Below, piece after piece: positions 1 through 12,792 of a DNA stretch of 64,000 bases. Under the pieces are notes generated by a model. That model was not told the origin of the DNA. It made no database searches and saw nothing but the letters and a program-made list of their open reading frames with translations. A program made the translations under genes and the position numbers. Origin of the DNA: Kuschelorhynchus macadamiae (taxonomy: Eukaryota; Arthropoda; Insecta; Coleoptera; Curculionidae); the NCBI GenBank assembly GCA_030620095.1, contig JAUTXW010000206.1, positions 343,501-407,500 on the forward strand, read 5' to 3'. Each line of letters starts with the position of its first letter. The stretch's first letter is position 1.

Positions 1-419
1 ACCCTATATTAAAACTGTCTGCGCTTATAGACATTTTAGAAATATTTCTTCAATATTCAGATTTAGTTGATTTGTTGTAGCTTAAACATTTTTTAAAATG
101 CCGAAAGAAAAGAGTTGGATAAGTGCCGTGTTTATAACATATTTTCCAAATTTTACTTCTGATAGGAGTCTACTGTTTTGCAAATATATTCATCAATCAT
201 CTATAATGTTTTTTTGGAAAAGTACGCCAAGACGTCAGTTCCACTTATGGATTTCGATAGCTAAAAGATCTGATTGTAGATCTCATCTTTACTGACTTTA
301 AAATAATTGGACAATCTAAACGACGCAACTGTTACTATTGCTGCATTTTCAAAGACTCCCTTAATGTTTTTTTAATCTTTATATGGTGGCATCGTATATG
401 AAAAGGTGCTAATTAAAGG

Positions 420-890
420 TACACACCAAAACCGCTGATTATTTGGGTAAAAATATTGCGATTTGGCCTTTTGAATTACCTCCTAATTTAAACGCGAAAT
501 ATACCTTCATTTTCGGAAAACACAGTTATCCGAATATTTTGATGAGTTTTATTTAGAACTAAGACAAAGCATGCTGCCAATGCAGGATGGAGCCCCAACA
601 TATTTCACTAGACCTGTTAGAGATTACCTAAAAATTCAATTTTCTTTTCGTTGGATACGCCGTAGAAACCAGATGGCTTGGCCGCCACGGAGCTCCTATT
701 TCAATCCGCTTGATTTATGTGTATGGGGATATGTTAAGTCACTCGTATACAAAGAAGTAGTGAACACTCAAAAAGAATTGTGAAATAAAGTTGAATGCTG
801 CGGAACGTTTTCGAGATGATCGGTTAATATTTAAGATAAAACGATCGTTTAGCAAATGGGTTGTTAAATGTATTGTAGTAAACAAAAATC
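420..890 (+). pseudogene. Tc1/mariner-superfamily-like transposase remnant
   Basis: The readable piece at 571-783 has the QDGAP-type catalytic motif (here MQDGAPTYFT), then WPPRSSYFNPLD and VWGYVKSLVY, which is the C-terminal half of the insect DDE transposases of the Tc1/mariner/IS630 group. Weaker matching fragments in other frames extend upstream to about 420 and downstream to about 890 (a NAAERFRDDR-like segment). Stops and frame changes separate them, and no terminal repeats were found, so this is an old inactive fragment. The family follows from the motifs; the subfamily is not assigned. Confidence 0.7.
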
Positions 891-1379
891 ACTTTTATTG
901 TCTAAAATGGCCTCTTTTGTTATTAAATGTTCTTGTTTTTGTGTCGTTGTTTTCCCGTTGTTATTATTGTTGTAGTCATGTATTTCAATAAAAATTTTAC
1001 ATTTGGGAATTTGAATAGATGTACTGAATATTTGATATGCAGATATCAGAAAAGCGACATTTACAAATTTTTTGCGTAAAAAAAGTAGAGAAGACATAAT
1101 ATTTAACATTTAGGCTAATGCACACAAGAAAGTTATGTTATTTTAAATAGATTTACTGCACCGTAAGTACAGTAAACAAATTTGAATTTCTTGCCTTAAA
1201 AAACCTCCCAATTCCTAGTTTCGTGCCGTTCATCCTGTTGATAAATTATTAAGAAAAAACGAAATGAAAATTATTACTTTGACATCCTGTATCTCGGTTA
1301 TTATCAACTTTTGGTCAGAGATAAGATTGGTTAATTCGCAATATTTTCATCCCAAGAATTTGCAGTTTTGCTGTGTTCC

Positions 1380-2035
1380 ATGAATTAGCGGACGGCCTGT
1401 ATATGTAAAGCAATGGGTGGTCTCGAAGTTTTATATCCTGTAAACTATATTTAGTACTTGTCTGGCTTGTGACTTTATCGTGTTGCTGAACAAGTACGAG
1501 CGCTTTATTCGCTAAGTTAATTACATCTGTAAAAAATTTTTGTAAAAAATTCATCACGGATGGAAAAATTTAGAGAGATTGCCGCCCTTACGCGGGCTTC
1601 AATTGTAACAAGATGGGGAACGTTGATGAATGCGGCTATTTACTATGCGGAGAACTTCTACGTATTAAAGAATGTAGTAAATGAATTTAATGGCGAAGAT
1701 GAGCACTATGCACAAGACGCATAATCTAATTTACATTAAAACCAATTTTGCTTGTTTACGTATCCAATCCTACAAAAGCATTTGAGATGAAAGAAGTTTC
1801 TTGGACAAATAGTGCCGAAATTGTAGAACATGTTAGAACGCGGTTAAATGCAATAAAAAATAAATATAATTACCAAAAATTAGCCAGTGTTTTGCAAAAG
1901 ATTACTGGTTATCAAAATTTGAAAAATATTAGTGCGCTCTTTGATAATAAAGGGAAAGAGTATTCGACTTCAAATAATCTGCAGTTTTTAATAACCAATG
2001 ATTATGTACTATTCAGTCCTCTTCTGTGGGGTTGA
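1380..2035 (+). pseudogene. hAT-like transposase remnant
   Basis: Three consecutive fragments read as one decayed transposase in different frames. Around 1,480-1,560 is a segment resembling the SVKKIF-type part of hAT-derived proteins. An ATG-started piece at 1,561-1,722 contains VTRWGTLMNAAIYYAENF, a hallmark of insect hAT-derived proteins. The ORF at 1,748-2,035 contains EIVEHVRTRLNAIKNK and a VLQKITGYQNL segment that follow in the same family. A stretch between the last two pieces appears deleted. No terminal repeats or 8-bp target duplication were found. Assignment rests on motif order only. Confidence 0.5.
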
Positions 2036-2481
2036 CAGAATATTTTTGGAATATAAACTGCTACTATCACATAATAGGAGAGAATTTGAATTCGAAAATG
2101 TATTTCAACATATTCTTATGAGATATAACCGTAATTAATTTAACAAGATAAATTAAAGTTGTCGTTCGAATTAGCTTTGTTTTTACTTTCTTACTATTTT
2201 TTAGGAATATAAATGATGCTATTTTTTTTTAATAAATTAACGCTCATTTTACATATTTTCCGATATCGATTTTTTAATAAACTATTTTATTATCAAACAT
2301 TTATGTTTCATGTATTTATTGCTGTAAAATAAATGCATATTTGCCTGCATATTATTTAATTTTCAAATACCGACTTAATATTTGTTATCAGGTTTGATAT
2401 CTTTATCTTTAAAGACATCCCAAGAGAATTAACAATAACCCAGCCTTTCTAACACTTTTCTCCACACAAATTCTCGCTTGT

Positions 2482-2484
<3 letters not shown>

Positions 2485-2532
<48 letters not shown>
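2485..2532. repeat. (TA)n microsatellite
   Basis: Uninterrupted TA dinucleotide run of about 24 units. Confidence 0.95.
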
Positions 2533-2538
<6 letters not shown>

Positions 2539-5083
2539 GTGTGTTTATTCCGTGTGTACATCCGTTTACTACTGCGGTTCTGAAAAGAACAGTTTTGCTG
2601 GCGTTTCGCTAAAAATTACAATGGACATTTTCGGAGATTTGTTTCTCACAACCGAATAAATATTGAAGTTTTGATGAATGATGACTGCGAAGCTTCGTTT
2701 TTATATCTCCAACCGGGATTGAAGCTTATATCTGGGCGGCCGTTCGGTATTATTTATATTTTCCGGAAGTTGCTGTTGTTGTTGCACTAATTCCTCTTTA
2801 TTTCTGTGATTTTGCCGATTATTGTCTTCCATATCGTTCGTAATTTTAGTGATTCATTTCTTTTACTTAAGTCACCTTATTTTTCTATTTCTATTGTTTC
2901 TCGAATTTTTTTGGGCATTTATTGCTCTAAATTGATAATCTTCCTATCCTCTTCGGAATTTACTTTGTGGTCCATTTCTTGAAGATATAGAAATGGGGCC
3001 GAAGTAGTTAATTTATTCCTGATTCTAAGTTTATGCTCTTCTATTCTTGCTGATATTCGCCTGTTAGGTGCCCATTGTCCAATTTTTCACAATCGTGGGA
3101 TGAAATGATATATATTTCGTGGTTTTCCAATTCGTTGTTCGGGAATCATGTGTATTAATAGCTTTTTCTATGATGCGATTTATGTAGCCATTTTTTGAAC
3201 GCAGCAGATGATGAACTAAGTCCGTTTCGTGTCATTTGTGCTTCATTTAATCGCATGGATCTGGATATGAGAGTATTAGCCACAACTTGAATTTGTGTTG
3301 GGTGATGGTGTGATTGCATTCAACTATTCCTCAGTATGTGAGGTATCTAAAAATGGAAGTTTATTATTATAAAATGAATATATTATGTAAAATATCTTTT
3401 GAACCTGAACCTATTGTAAGTAAATATTTTATAATTTTTATTTAAAATTATTATTTTACAATTACACTTCAAGAAGTAAATATTAAATTTAAACTGGAGA
3501 AATATAAGGAGACCGATATACGTATTTTAAAATTGAACATAGACATCTCGGTAATAACACGAAACAAAAAAAAATAGAGGGACGCGCAGATTATTGGGTT
3601 ACTGAGCTACTGAATATTGATTGGTGTTTACTTACTCAACAGAACTAGGTAAATCAAGCGCTGGTGCATCTATAGTCGAACTTGTAGAAGGCTCAGCGTC
3701 CCTATTGATATTTTTTTTGGAAGATTGTTTGCATTTGTCTGCCAGTTCTGTAAAACGCTTATACATATTATAATAACCTTCAAATACAGTTAGTGCGCTG
3801 GAAATGATACGTCACTGTAAACCAACTTATATTTTTTTATTGTCCAAAGTTTCTAAGCACTTTTGGAATTTCTTTTGTGTAAACTATTGCACAGCTTTCT
3901 TATCTCTCGGCTTCTTGCGACACAAAACAGTACGGTTTAGAATCCATAATTCTTACAAAACGCGTCCTTCCACACGTTTAACAATAAAAAAAAATCAAAA
4001 GATTTGATGCAGAAGCATGTTTCGCCGAAGTCAAAGTCTACTTTGATGATTCCAACAAAAACCGGAATTTGCTGCGCAACGAATTGCACTGACAAAACGG
4101 AGATTTGCAAATTAATGTTCCACTGTGGGCTCCACTAGTGAACCGCTGCCATAGCAGTCACAAGGACAAAGTAAAACTGATAAAAAATTACGTCAAATCT
4201 GCGCATGCGCGAACCATGTTGTAAAATTTAATTTTTATCCACACATTTAGCCAACTGCTACAAATTAAGATTCAAAAAACAAATAATGTTTCTTTCTTAA
4301 CCGTTTATATATATTATACCGAAATTTACAATTAATACCTTATTTATTACGAAACGTTATATAGGTAATTATTATTAAAACCACTTCATCTATTCTAAAC
4401 AGATAATGTACAAGATTCTGCAACCATGTAGGAATCTGACAGTGACATGACTGTTTATATTTCAATTTTAACCTAATTTTTAAAACGCTGACCACAGTTG
4501 TAAATATACGTTAAAAATGGTCTTTAACTAAAAAACCTTAGAATAATTAAAAAATTCCCGCACCAAAAAATATTTCTTATATAATCTGCAATGCAACTCA
4601 CTTCCTACCAACTGACTTGGATTTAAAAAAAATGTTACAAATACCTAAATAACACTTTATAGTTCTATATAGTTCTCAGCCCATAAATGAAAGACAAATT
4701 TGAATATATCTAAAGAATGAACATCCAAATTTTAAAGTAGTTTTTACTGGATAGCAGACTTTTTTATAACTTTGACGGGTAGTTATTGTCCTAAAATGCT
4801 CTTTGGTTTCAACATAATATATTAAAGGAAAAAATAAAATTGATGTTTTATAAATCTTTCTCATTTTCTAATCCGAGCTTTCACTTCCAGAAGGGCTGCG
4901 TAACATTGAGTCCATAATCTCTTCATAGCATAAGTTCGTGTATCAAATAGACTCAAACACTTCTACCCAATTTTAAACAAAACAAAAACCACAGAAAAAC
5001 ATGTTCCATCTATAAAACAGTATGAAATAGGAAAACATGATTTGTTTACATTTCCTCGATCATCATTGCAAAATATCAAATAT
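2533..5083. other. AT-rich flank without a recognisable gene
   Basis: Short spurious ORFs only. The one exon-like stretch is on the minus strand at 3,636-3,797. It is open, bounded by a TTCCAG acceptor and a GTAAGT donor, and encodes a polar Ser/Lys-rich segment. It matches nothing I know. Confidence 0.5.
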
Positions 5084-5594
5084 GTAAATATAATTTCTGC
5101 TCTTGCGCCTGCGGTCTTTGCCAAATTCCGGTAATTTTTTTTTGTTAAATGTCTTCACTATTTTTATACGGCATTTATGGCATACAAGCTATACCCACTC
5201 TCATACATATATGCTTCAGCCACGTCTACCAAATCTTTAGCCACGACGAAGGTAGACAACATTGATTACACAAGAATATACGTAAACTGCTTATAGCCAA
5301 AAAGCAGCTTTGTGGATTTTATTAAAATGCCAGTATTTTCAAGTATTCAGAGAGACTTGTAAATATCATTTCTGCTCTTGCGCCTGCGCCTCTCTGCCAA
5401 ATTTCGACAATATTTTTTGTTAAATGGCTTCAGTATTTCTATACGTTATTTATGACATACAAGATATATCCTCTCTCATAAATATGTGCTTTAGCCACGA
5501 CCAAGGTTGTCAACTTTGATTACACAAGAACTGCTTGTAGACATATGTGGATTTTAATAAAATGCCAGTATTTTCAATTATTCAGAGAGATTTA
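5084..5594. repeat. Diverged tandem duplication, period about 275 bp
   Basis: The phrase starting gtaaatat.atttctgctc and the following 240 bases occur at 5,084 and again at 5,358, both ending near an attcagagaga motif. The copies differ by substitutions and small deletions, so the duplication is not recent. Confidence 0.8.
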
Positions 5595-6479
5595 TACAGA
5601 ATTGGCCTAATGCTCGCTCGGGAGATCGTGCATTGGATTGTGTCTACCAAAGCCTTAACAACATTGTCTTATTAACTAAACTATTCGAGAAAAAAATTAT
5701 AGCCTTGTAGAAATAAGTTGAACAAGTCTTTTTTTGTAAACAGTTTTCGTGACCCTTGATAGCATCATCTTCGACTCGGTAGACTGTCACTAGCCTATTT
5801 CCTTAGTCTTAAGTATCCTTGATCACTCTACAAAGTTTCATTGTTGTAGATATACGAAAATTACACAATATTTAATTACAGCTTTCATAAATTGTTATTA
5901 ATACGATATCAAATCATGAAGATAATAAATAATCAGTTTTGCAGGAATAACTACAAAAAAATGTTGCTGCCTCCCGGGCTATTAGTGTAAGTTAAGCTAT
6001 TAGTAATAAGTACTTTTATCGTAAATTATTGGTTGATAAAAGTGTATTATATATGTTCTAAGCTGCATTATACTAACTGCTAGAAGGTCTAGCTGGAAAA
6101 AAATGTCATTTGCTGAAAACAAACCTGGCAGACCGAGATAATACTTTTAAGCGTTATTTAACTCTTTTGGCTGTCTCATAGCATAATAATCACTCAAAAT
6201 GTATTACAATATATTTTTTGTATTCATAATTTTTATTTGCCAACATCATTAAGTTATTTTCTAATATGCATACATTCATATATGTATACACATATTCATT
6301 TAACAAACTTAAATAACAACATTGCTTCGAGCTTTCAGTATTCAATTTTTACATCCCTGGTAACAGGGAAGTATTGTAAACGTGAAAAAATCACTCTCCC
6401 AGATTTTAGCAATTCTTTACGTTATCGGGTCCTTGAGCCCACAAAAACATTCCAACAACAACTCCAATTTTTATCAGTT

Positions 6480-6800
6480 TGTCCATCTATCGTTCTGTCA
6501 TTCTATCTGTAAAATCAGGGCACATGTTAAAAAAATCGTTACTAAGAAACCTCTTATCGGATGGAATGCAAAATTTGCACATAAATGAAGCGTGCTATAG
6601 GGATAAATTGGTAAAATTTTCGTAAATGTCCATTATGGCGGAACAAAATGGCGGCCTAACGAAATGTTTAAAAATTCTGTACCAAAAAATTAACTATCCA
6701 ATTGGCTTGAAATGTTGCACAAAAATCGAGTGTTAAAAAAAAATAGGCTTGTAAATTTTTAGTCTGAATGTCTATATGGTAAGACACGATGGCGGCCTGA
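6480..6800. repeat. Diverged copy of the dispersed 'aaaatggcggc' repeat
   Basis: It contains the phrases tggcggaacaaaatggcggcc and gatggcggcctga with a gtttgtccatctatcgttctgtc lead-in. These are the landmarks of the repeat array at 59,860-61,480. No coding potential is seen. Confidence 0.6.
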
Positions 6801-8589
6801 AAATCTTTAAATATTCGGTGAAATCTCGTTTCTTGAAATAAAAATTTTATTAAGAAAAATAAATAATAATAATAATAATAATAATTGCTGTACCCAGTAC
6901 CCATTTTTAGCAAGTGTATACCAGGCAAAATTAAAAAATACAACGATTTAATAAACGAGGTCGCAAGTATATGGCACTTGGAAAAACATAGTACCTCTGA
7001 CACACTCAACTACAAGTAAACACCTGTTACAAGATACTCTACATTAGAGCTTTAAAACTCTTGATCTTGAGGAGAGATTAATAACTAAAATGAAGAAAGC
7101 ATATACTCAATACATATCGTCAGAAGATTTCTTGTCCAAGAGTTAGCGAGCAAGGTGACATGGTCTCGGACCCGCTTCATGCCGAAGAATCTAATCCAAT
7201 TGAGGCCCAGAGAAGTACACAAATAATAATCATAATATGTTTGGCTATAGGGCCGCTGCAGTCTTGGTTTACGGAACTCTGCTACCGAATACAACTTATC
7301 CACGCAAAACGGTACAGCCAGCGAATTTGAAGGGGTCACGAGTACCATCTGAGTATGCCACAAGGGGCATAAATCGGGCGGGTAGCCTATATAATACCAT
7401 GTCCCGTCAAACTACAGTGGGTTGTATGATGATCTACTGAATGCATATGAGAGTAGTGAATCTAACATTAACTTGTGCGGATGCACCAAATTTGGCGTGA
7501 AAGTCATCCATACCTAACTCACCCTACAAAACAGTAAGTTAGGACTTCTGTGGTCTATCTTTGAGTATCTTGGTATGTGAGACCACCAAAGGTGGAACAA
7601 GTTATCCTACCAGACAAACCATCTGCCGAACAATAGCAGAATGAAGGACAGAACAATAGCAGGAATCAGAACAATTCAACTAATATAGAACAACAAAGCG
7701 AAAATCATGAATTTCTAAGTTTGTCAACGATGATTGGACGAGGTAAAGAAATGTAATCATTAATATCAAATGCCACATTAAGCCACAAAATCTTGAGACA
7801 ACAGACAAGAAGCTCGGAGTTGATGAATCAGTGTCGCCTGAGTGCAGAAAAGTACACCTTCCCTTAAAAACTTCCGTATCTACTATTACCGAATATTACA
7901 GGAACATCGCAAGACTGCAGGTAACTCAATAAGAGGTGAAAAACCTCTCGAAGGAACGACAAAGTATTCCGTAAGAAATTTCCTAGCACTTATAGTAACT
8001 TTGAACAAATATTCAACAATAACACCCATTCATGGGTGTGTAGTTGAAGGTTGAACAACTTTGATACGGAAAAAGACGTTCTTGAAGAACCTAAAAACCA
8101 TCGACGGATGACATGCGTTAACATCTGTTACAAAATTTTTTCGCCGATTTTTTTACGCACTAATACTGAATCTGACCGAACCAGAAAGAATGCCATACAA
8201 TAGCGGGGAATAAAGAAAGGTCTGAAAGGCTCGAAGGAAAACTTATTCGAGGATAGATGCACTACTCAAGAATCGATCCCATATTATAAGAGAAATTTGT
8301 TTACGGCTTGGATTGACTAAGCTTTTGACACTACATCACATTCTCTGTTGTGTTGTTGCATCTTCTACGTTGTCTTTCAGTACGAGATTCGGTACTAAGT
8401 TTTATTAAAGCTTTACAAATCAAGATTCTCAATAACTTTGGGATCCAATAAACTAATTACAGTACCATTTACTTTCAGAGGGGCATATTTTAGGAAGATT
8501 TCTTTAGTCTGTTGCTTCCAAATGCGATGTTTCTTCGTAAGAACTGTTGTAATGTATGCAGACCTTCAGGAAATTACACTCAGAAGGTC
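6801..8589. other. Intergenic stretch, no gene recognised
   Basis: It contains a short (AAT)n run at about 6,865-6,885 and several overlapping ORFs under 95 codons on both strands between 7,085 and 8,054. None has recognisable motifs. The region may be upstream parts of the retroelement remnant that follows, but I cannot show it. Confidence 0.4.
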
Positions 8590-9080
8590 ACGCATCTATT
8601 TTATATAAACGATCTTAAGCTCTATGCTTTAAGTGACTCAGAATTACAACGGTTTCTGTCCCTAGTATAAGAATTCTCTAGGGATATTGGACTAGAATTT
8701 GGCCTAGATAAAAGCGCACTTCTAAAATTTCAAAAAGGCCGGAGAGGATCCTGAAGAGGAATTTGGAACCTAGAGAAACTTATAGATACTTAGGTGTCGA
8801 TCAGCATAGAATGCATGACACAAGCCAGGTAAAAGCGGCTTTAAGAAGGAAGTATAGGAAGCGATTACGCAAAATATAAAAATCACAAATGTATGCTATT
8901 CTTATTACTATATTCATTTGAGATTATGAAGTGTAGTCTGAACAGGCTTAATGATCTAGACATGGGTACACGCAAGATAATGTATCTTAATCGTAGCATC
9001 TATCCACGTTCCTCGGTCTCTCGCATTTACCTGTCCGATTATCAAGGTAGGCCTTTTGAGTTTCGTGCGTCTAGGTTGTA
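8590..9080 (+). pseudogene. Non-LTR retrotransposon reverse transcriptase remnant
   Basis: The translation from about 8,603 gives YINDLKLYALSDSELQ, then DIGLEFGLDKSALLKF, then a YRYLGV motif, corresponding to the YxDD box and downstream thumb of a LINE-type reverse transcriptase. The 8,893-9,081 piece continues with RLNDLDMGTRKIMYLNRSIY and PRSSVSRIYL, the usual C-terminal landmarks of that family. The catalytic second residue reads N instead of D, and stops and frameshifts interrupt it. Both ends are missing. Confidence 0.7.
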
Positions 9081-9081
9081 A

Positions 9082-10613
9082 AGTCACCAATGCTGACTTT
9101 CTACTCCGGTTTGTATGGGACTATGAAATCCCGGTTGTTGAGGATTTATCTTCAGAGTAGTCGATACAGCGGCTGAAAAACTCAGCCATACTCTTTCAAC
9201 AGACAAGAGCGATTGACACTGAGAAATTAAAACAACCCGAAAATATTAAATTGTATGGCCATCTTGGCCACCAAAGATTACCTTCGCCGATACTTGAAAA
9301 CAGGACGTCAAGTTTGGATGAATTGTCATTTTTAACTAGAGCACAAGTATAAGAAACTTGGTAAATATTTTAGAATCAAAATATCCAATGATTTTCATTT
9401 TTCACATATTCATACCTTATTATATCTTATACCACAGAAAAACCCTACGAAAAATGTAAATTCTGTAATTTTCGATGGCTTTTTATTAAATATTTTAATT
9501 GTATAATTTTTTAAACCAATTTATTTACACACCACAGACAAAAATATTGATATTTCAAAATGAACTTTTCCTATTGTAAAATATGTAACCTTTGCATTAA
9601 TAATATTGCAAACTTTAAATATATTGTGAAATTGAGCTATCACTATTAATGCTTAATTGCAAAAACCAGGCTTTGTAAAATTACGGGCAATTTAAATAAT
9701 AAATCGTGTGTCATTTAAAAGCATAATATGTTTAATAGTTTTATATAACCCACAAAGCGTCACGCAATATTTTCTTCCTGAATTCGTGATTATTTTCTTT
9801 ATGCGTATTAGGAATCTGTTTTAATAAATAACATGAATGTAAAATGTTAGTCCTTGTTATTCTATTCTCTGAATATAGGTAAATTAAATCCGTTCTTTTT
9901 AATTTATTATTCATGCTATTTATATGCTCAAGGGTGAAATTGGATTTTATGGTAGGGTTACGCCCCATATCTCCTCGGAATGGATTGGTTTTCGTATAGT
10001 GGAGGTTAACCTTAGATATTTCGTCAAGTGGCTTAAATCAGATAAAGTATGTTTGGGAGTGTCAACCACCAGGAGTTGGTTTCAGTCCCAATAAATTTAG
10101 AATGATCAGCTAGCATAAGGTAGCTAGTTGCATCAGCGGAATGATTAGTAGTGGCGAAATCCCTGGGGGTATCGTCTTGAACAACATTCACTTCCATCGG
10201 GTCATTGCTGACTCGGTTTAGGATTATGGCAGTAGTTTTAACTTCTTCAAATTTCCAAGGGTTGAAAAAGATTTAAAACACTGTTTGTTGCCTAAATATG
10301 AAAAGCTGTCAAGTTTTAGCATATAGCGGCTAGCAATAGAAGTTGCTCTTTAAGTGAATTTAGTAAATCATTGTACATACACCGGGCACCACAGGTTTAC
10401 TTTTTTTGTTGAGATAGCAGAGTTTTTGCAGACTATATGCTTAAAAAATTGTTATACGCCTTACATTTCTCAGCTCAAGGATAGTGATGAGCGATAATAG
10501 AATTTACCTATCGCCAATCGTTAAGGGAAAACTAGTCTATAAAATTAAGTTATTAGTTGATATTTCTACCTATTAGCGGATACCAATATGCATTATTGAA
10601 TACTATGGGCACT
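9082..10613. other. Intergenic stretch, no gene recognised
   Basis: Diverged continuation of the LINE remnant is possible to about 9,350. Beyond that I see only AT-rich sequence and a 75-codon minus-strand ORF (9,741-9,968) without recognisable features. Confidence 0.4.
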
Positions 10614-10651
10614 TATCGATACCTATCGGTACTTATCGATGCATATCGATA
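10614..10651. promoter_or_regulatory. Cluster of TATCGAT motifs
   Basis: Within 38 bases there are four TATCG(A/G)T motifs, two of them full TATCGATA palindromes (10,614-10,621 and 10,644-10,651). In flies this octamer is the DRE bound by DREF and BEAF-32. No gene start was identified nearby, so a role here is speculative. Confidence 0.3.
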
Positions 10652-10774
10652 TGCAGATATTTTTTTATTTACCTATAATTTTCGATGTCGCTGACCTATA
10701 TACACATCTCTACAGCACCTATCCTTACTCGAGGCATAGATGGGCCTCGTCGCCGGTCACAGAGCCAGTTGTTT

Positions 10775-10870
10775 TTGCGAAAGGACCTTTGAGATACAGA
10801 AATATGGTCAATGCACTGTTATCCGGTAATGGCAAAAAGAGGGCTGAGAAAACTCGTTTAGTCGGAGAAG
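10775..10870. repeat. Dispersed repeat, partner at 55,408-55,500
   Basis: The stretch from gacctttgag through gtcaatgc.ctg.tatcc and on to gcaaaaa matches the sequence near 55,408-55,500 in the same orientation, with substitutions. It lies outside the viral nest on both sides, so it is a genomic repeat family, not part of the element. Confidence 0.5.
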
Positions 10871-11905
10871 CGTAAAAAAATTCAAACACACTGATTCGAC
10901 TGGAATCGGCTCGGTCGGAAATTAATTTTTCCGAAAGGAATAAAACATTTAGTTTTAAATTGTATAACTCACACTTGTCCGGATGAAGAGCATTATATCA
11001 AAAATTCCAGGCCTCATCGTTCATTATCGGATGCTTTCGCAAGACCTCACCTTCTTGCAATAAAACGCGCCTACTCAGAAATAAAAGTTAACTTGATTGT
11101 TTAGATAACAACATGAACATAGACAACGATAAATCAATCCTGCAAGTACAAGATTATAAAGAATACGTCATAAGTAGTATGTAACAGTTTTACTGTATAT
11201 TTACCAATTTTCGTACAGTTTTCGGGTCACCTAAGCATTAATTAAAGACATATTTTCGAGTTTTGTATTTTTTATATTTACATCAATAATATCAGGATGG
11301 TTTCGCTAATTTACATACATTTTTTAAGAAGTGTTCAATTAGTGCCACTATATTCGCATTGCAAGCGTACTAAAAACATTAAAATTACGGAACAGCTGCA
11401 TTATAAACCTTTTTCTGCGACATAGTTGCTAGGATAACTTTGAAATGACTGGACAGGTAATTGGGCGGACTAGTTTTTTAAATTATTTCATGATACCTTG
11501 ATTTTTTTCTTCTTATATTACTTTCTTCTTAATCTGGTTCCAAAACAAGTACCAACATAATATTTTTGTTTTGACCTCCAAATAAAAAACTAACGTACGT
11601 AATAATACTCACTAAACAATTACCTAGTTGATGAGAAATAAACACCTTGTATAAGTCCTCTCTACGAGAACATGCTTCGGACGAGCATTCGGCTTCCGGA
11701 TATTCCGCTACCCGGCCGGATCAATGTAATCTATAGTATGAATCGAGTTTGTATGCGATTTTATTGATATATAGAAAAGAAGTCTGATCATTAAACCGTA
11801 AGAGCCCCAGACCAAGTGGGAACCTAGGCGAATAAATCTATTTGATACTGCATAAGAAAACACAAACGCATTAGTACATGTCCAAAGTCCAATGACACTT
11901 CAACC
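10871..11905. other. Intergenic stretch, no gene recognised
   Basis: AT-rich, no long ORFs. Near 11,870-11,900 (minus strand) a GVRVEVSLDFG-like reading suggests a degraded aspartic-protease start belonging to the retroelement described next. Confidence 0.3.
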
Positions 11906-12135
11906 CTAACGCCCATAATACCTGCAGTAAAAGAATTCTCGCCTGATGCAAAATTTGATACGGGTAAATAACGAACCACCGCACCAGGAGGTGGAGGGAA
12001 GGGTCTTTATTTGCTTCAGACGATTTGATGGCGCGGCGCTAACGTGGAGTAATTCTCTTCCATACCTTTGGGCATATTTTTTTGTTGTTGGGACTGAAAC
12101 CTCTGTCGGAACATCGCAATCATGTAAATTACGTA
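11906..12135 (-). pseudogene. Retroelement gag/protease-like remnant, distal part (split by the outer Polinton)
   Basis: On the minus strand this ORF reads on from the TIR into PTEVSVPTTKKYAQRYGREL and ends at 11,906. If the 40-kb outer element and one copy of gacgac are removed, the reading frame joins that of the zinc-knuckle-bearing ORF at 52,159-52,647 without a shift. This indicates one former minus-strand ORF that was the insertion target. A DFG-type motif just downstream is weakly like a retroviral-type protease. Family identity is tentative. Confidence 0.4.
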
Positions 12136-12141
12136 GACGAC
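12136..12141. repeat. Left target-site duplication of the outer Polinton (gacgac)
   Basis: The 6 bases before the AGTAGT terminus are repeated exactly at 52,153-52,158 after the ACTACT terminus. Six-base duplications are the rule for Polinton integration. Confidence 0.9.
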
Positions 12142-12297
12142 AGTAGTTATTTAAGGAGAGAAGCGCCTCCTCCTCCTCATTATGCATCTACTCCTCCTCC
12201 TCCCTGTCATTTTAAAATTATATCTATTCCTCCTCCTCTCTAATATTGAAAACTATTTAATAGAGTTCGTTAACTTAGCCTTGTCGCCGAAGGTTAT
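12142..12297. repeat. Left TIR of the outer Polinton
   Basis: It runs from AGTAGTTATTTAAGGAGAGA through cctcctcc/tgcatctac blocks to about the 'cgccgaaggtt' phrase, and matches the inverse of about 52,006-52,152. The two arms differ by substitutions and by the number of cctcctcctc-type units, so they have diverged since insertion. Confidence 0.85.
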
Positions 12298-12440
12298 TTC
12301 TTTAAGCTATGGCCAATAATATAGTATTACTTCGAGACACTCCCCTCTTAAAGTTAGAGCTTAAAAAGGGGTAAATACGATTTTGCTGCTTCAATTTAAA
12401 GTTCTAAATGTAAAGTAACAAACATTTCTGAAACTTGTCA

Positions 12441-12790
12441 AATGTCTAAAAGAAAAAGGGGCTCTCGAAGAGTTTTAAAGCAAGTAAAATTGAAAAGAAA
12501 ATAAAGTGACAGAAGAAATTTCCGATGAGTGTCCTATTTGCTATATACCTTTAAAAAATGAAGAAAGATGCAGACCTAATTCTTGTGATCATAAATTTTG
12601 CCTTAACTGTTTAGTCGAGTGGACCGTGGACAGTTTTTTAACGTGTCCATTGTGTAGAAAAGAGTATTGCTTTATCATTATGTTATTTAATTCTGAAACC
12701 ATTCCTTTGCATTATTGCCACCTTATGAAATTTGAAAACTTGAATCTTAGTGAAGTGAAAGTCTATTTTAAGAACATTTTAACTCTATAA
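12441..12790 (+). pseudogene. RING-finger protein (outer element), probably frameshifted
   Basis: The main open frame (12,506-12,790) holds a complete C3HC4 RING: CPIC, then a CDHKFC segment with CLNC, then CPLC. This is the pattern of small E3 ubiquitin ligases and is closest in spacing to Topors-like RINGs. It has no ATG of its own; position 12,506 is GTG. A short ATG-started frame at 12,441 encodes a basic, nuclear-signal-like peptide (MSKRKRGSRRVLK) and stops immediately before it, so one small indel has probably split a single gene. Viral RING proteins often redirect host ubiquitination, but its target cannot be inferred. Confidence 0.65.
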
Positions 12791-12792
12791 AC

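Noticed and set aside
7085..7440. Opposed 92- and 67-codon ORFs
   Set aside because: They overlap on opposite strands, with no motifs; most likely decayed repeat sequence.
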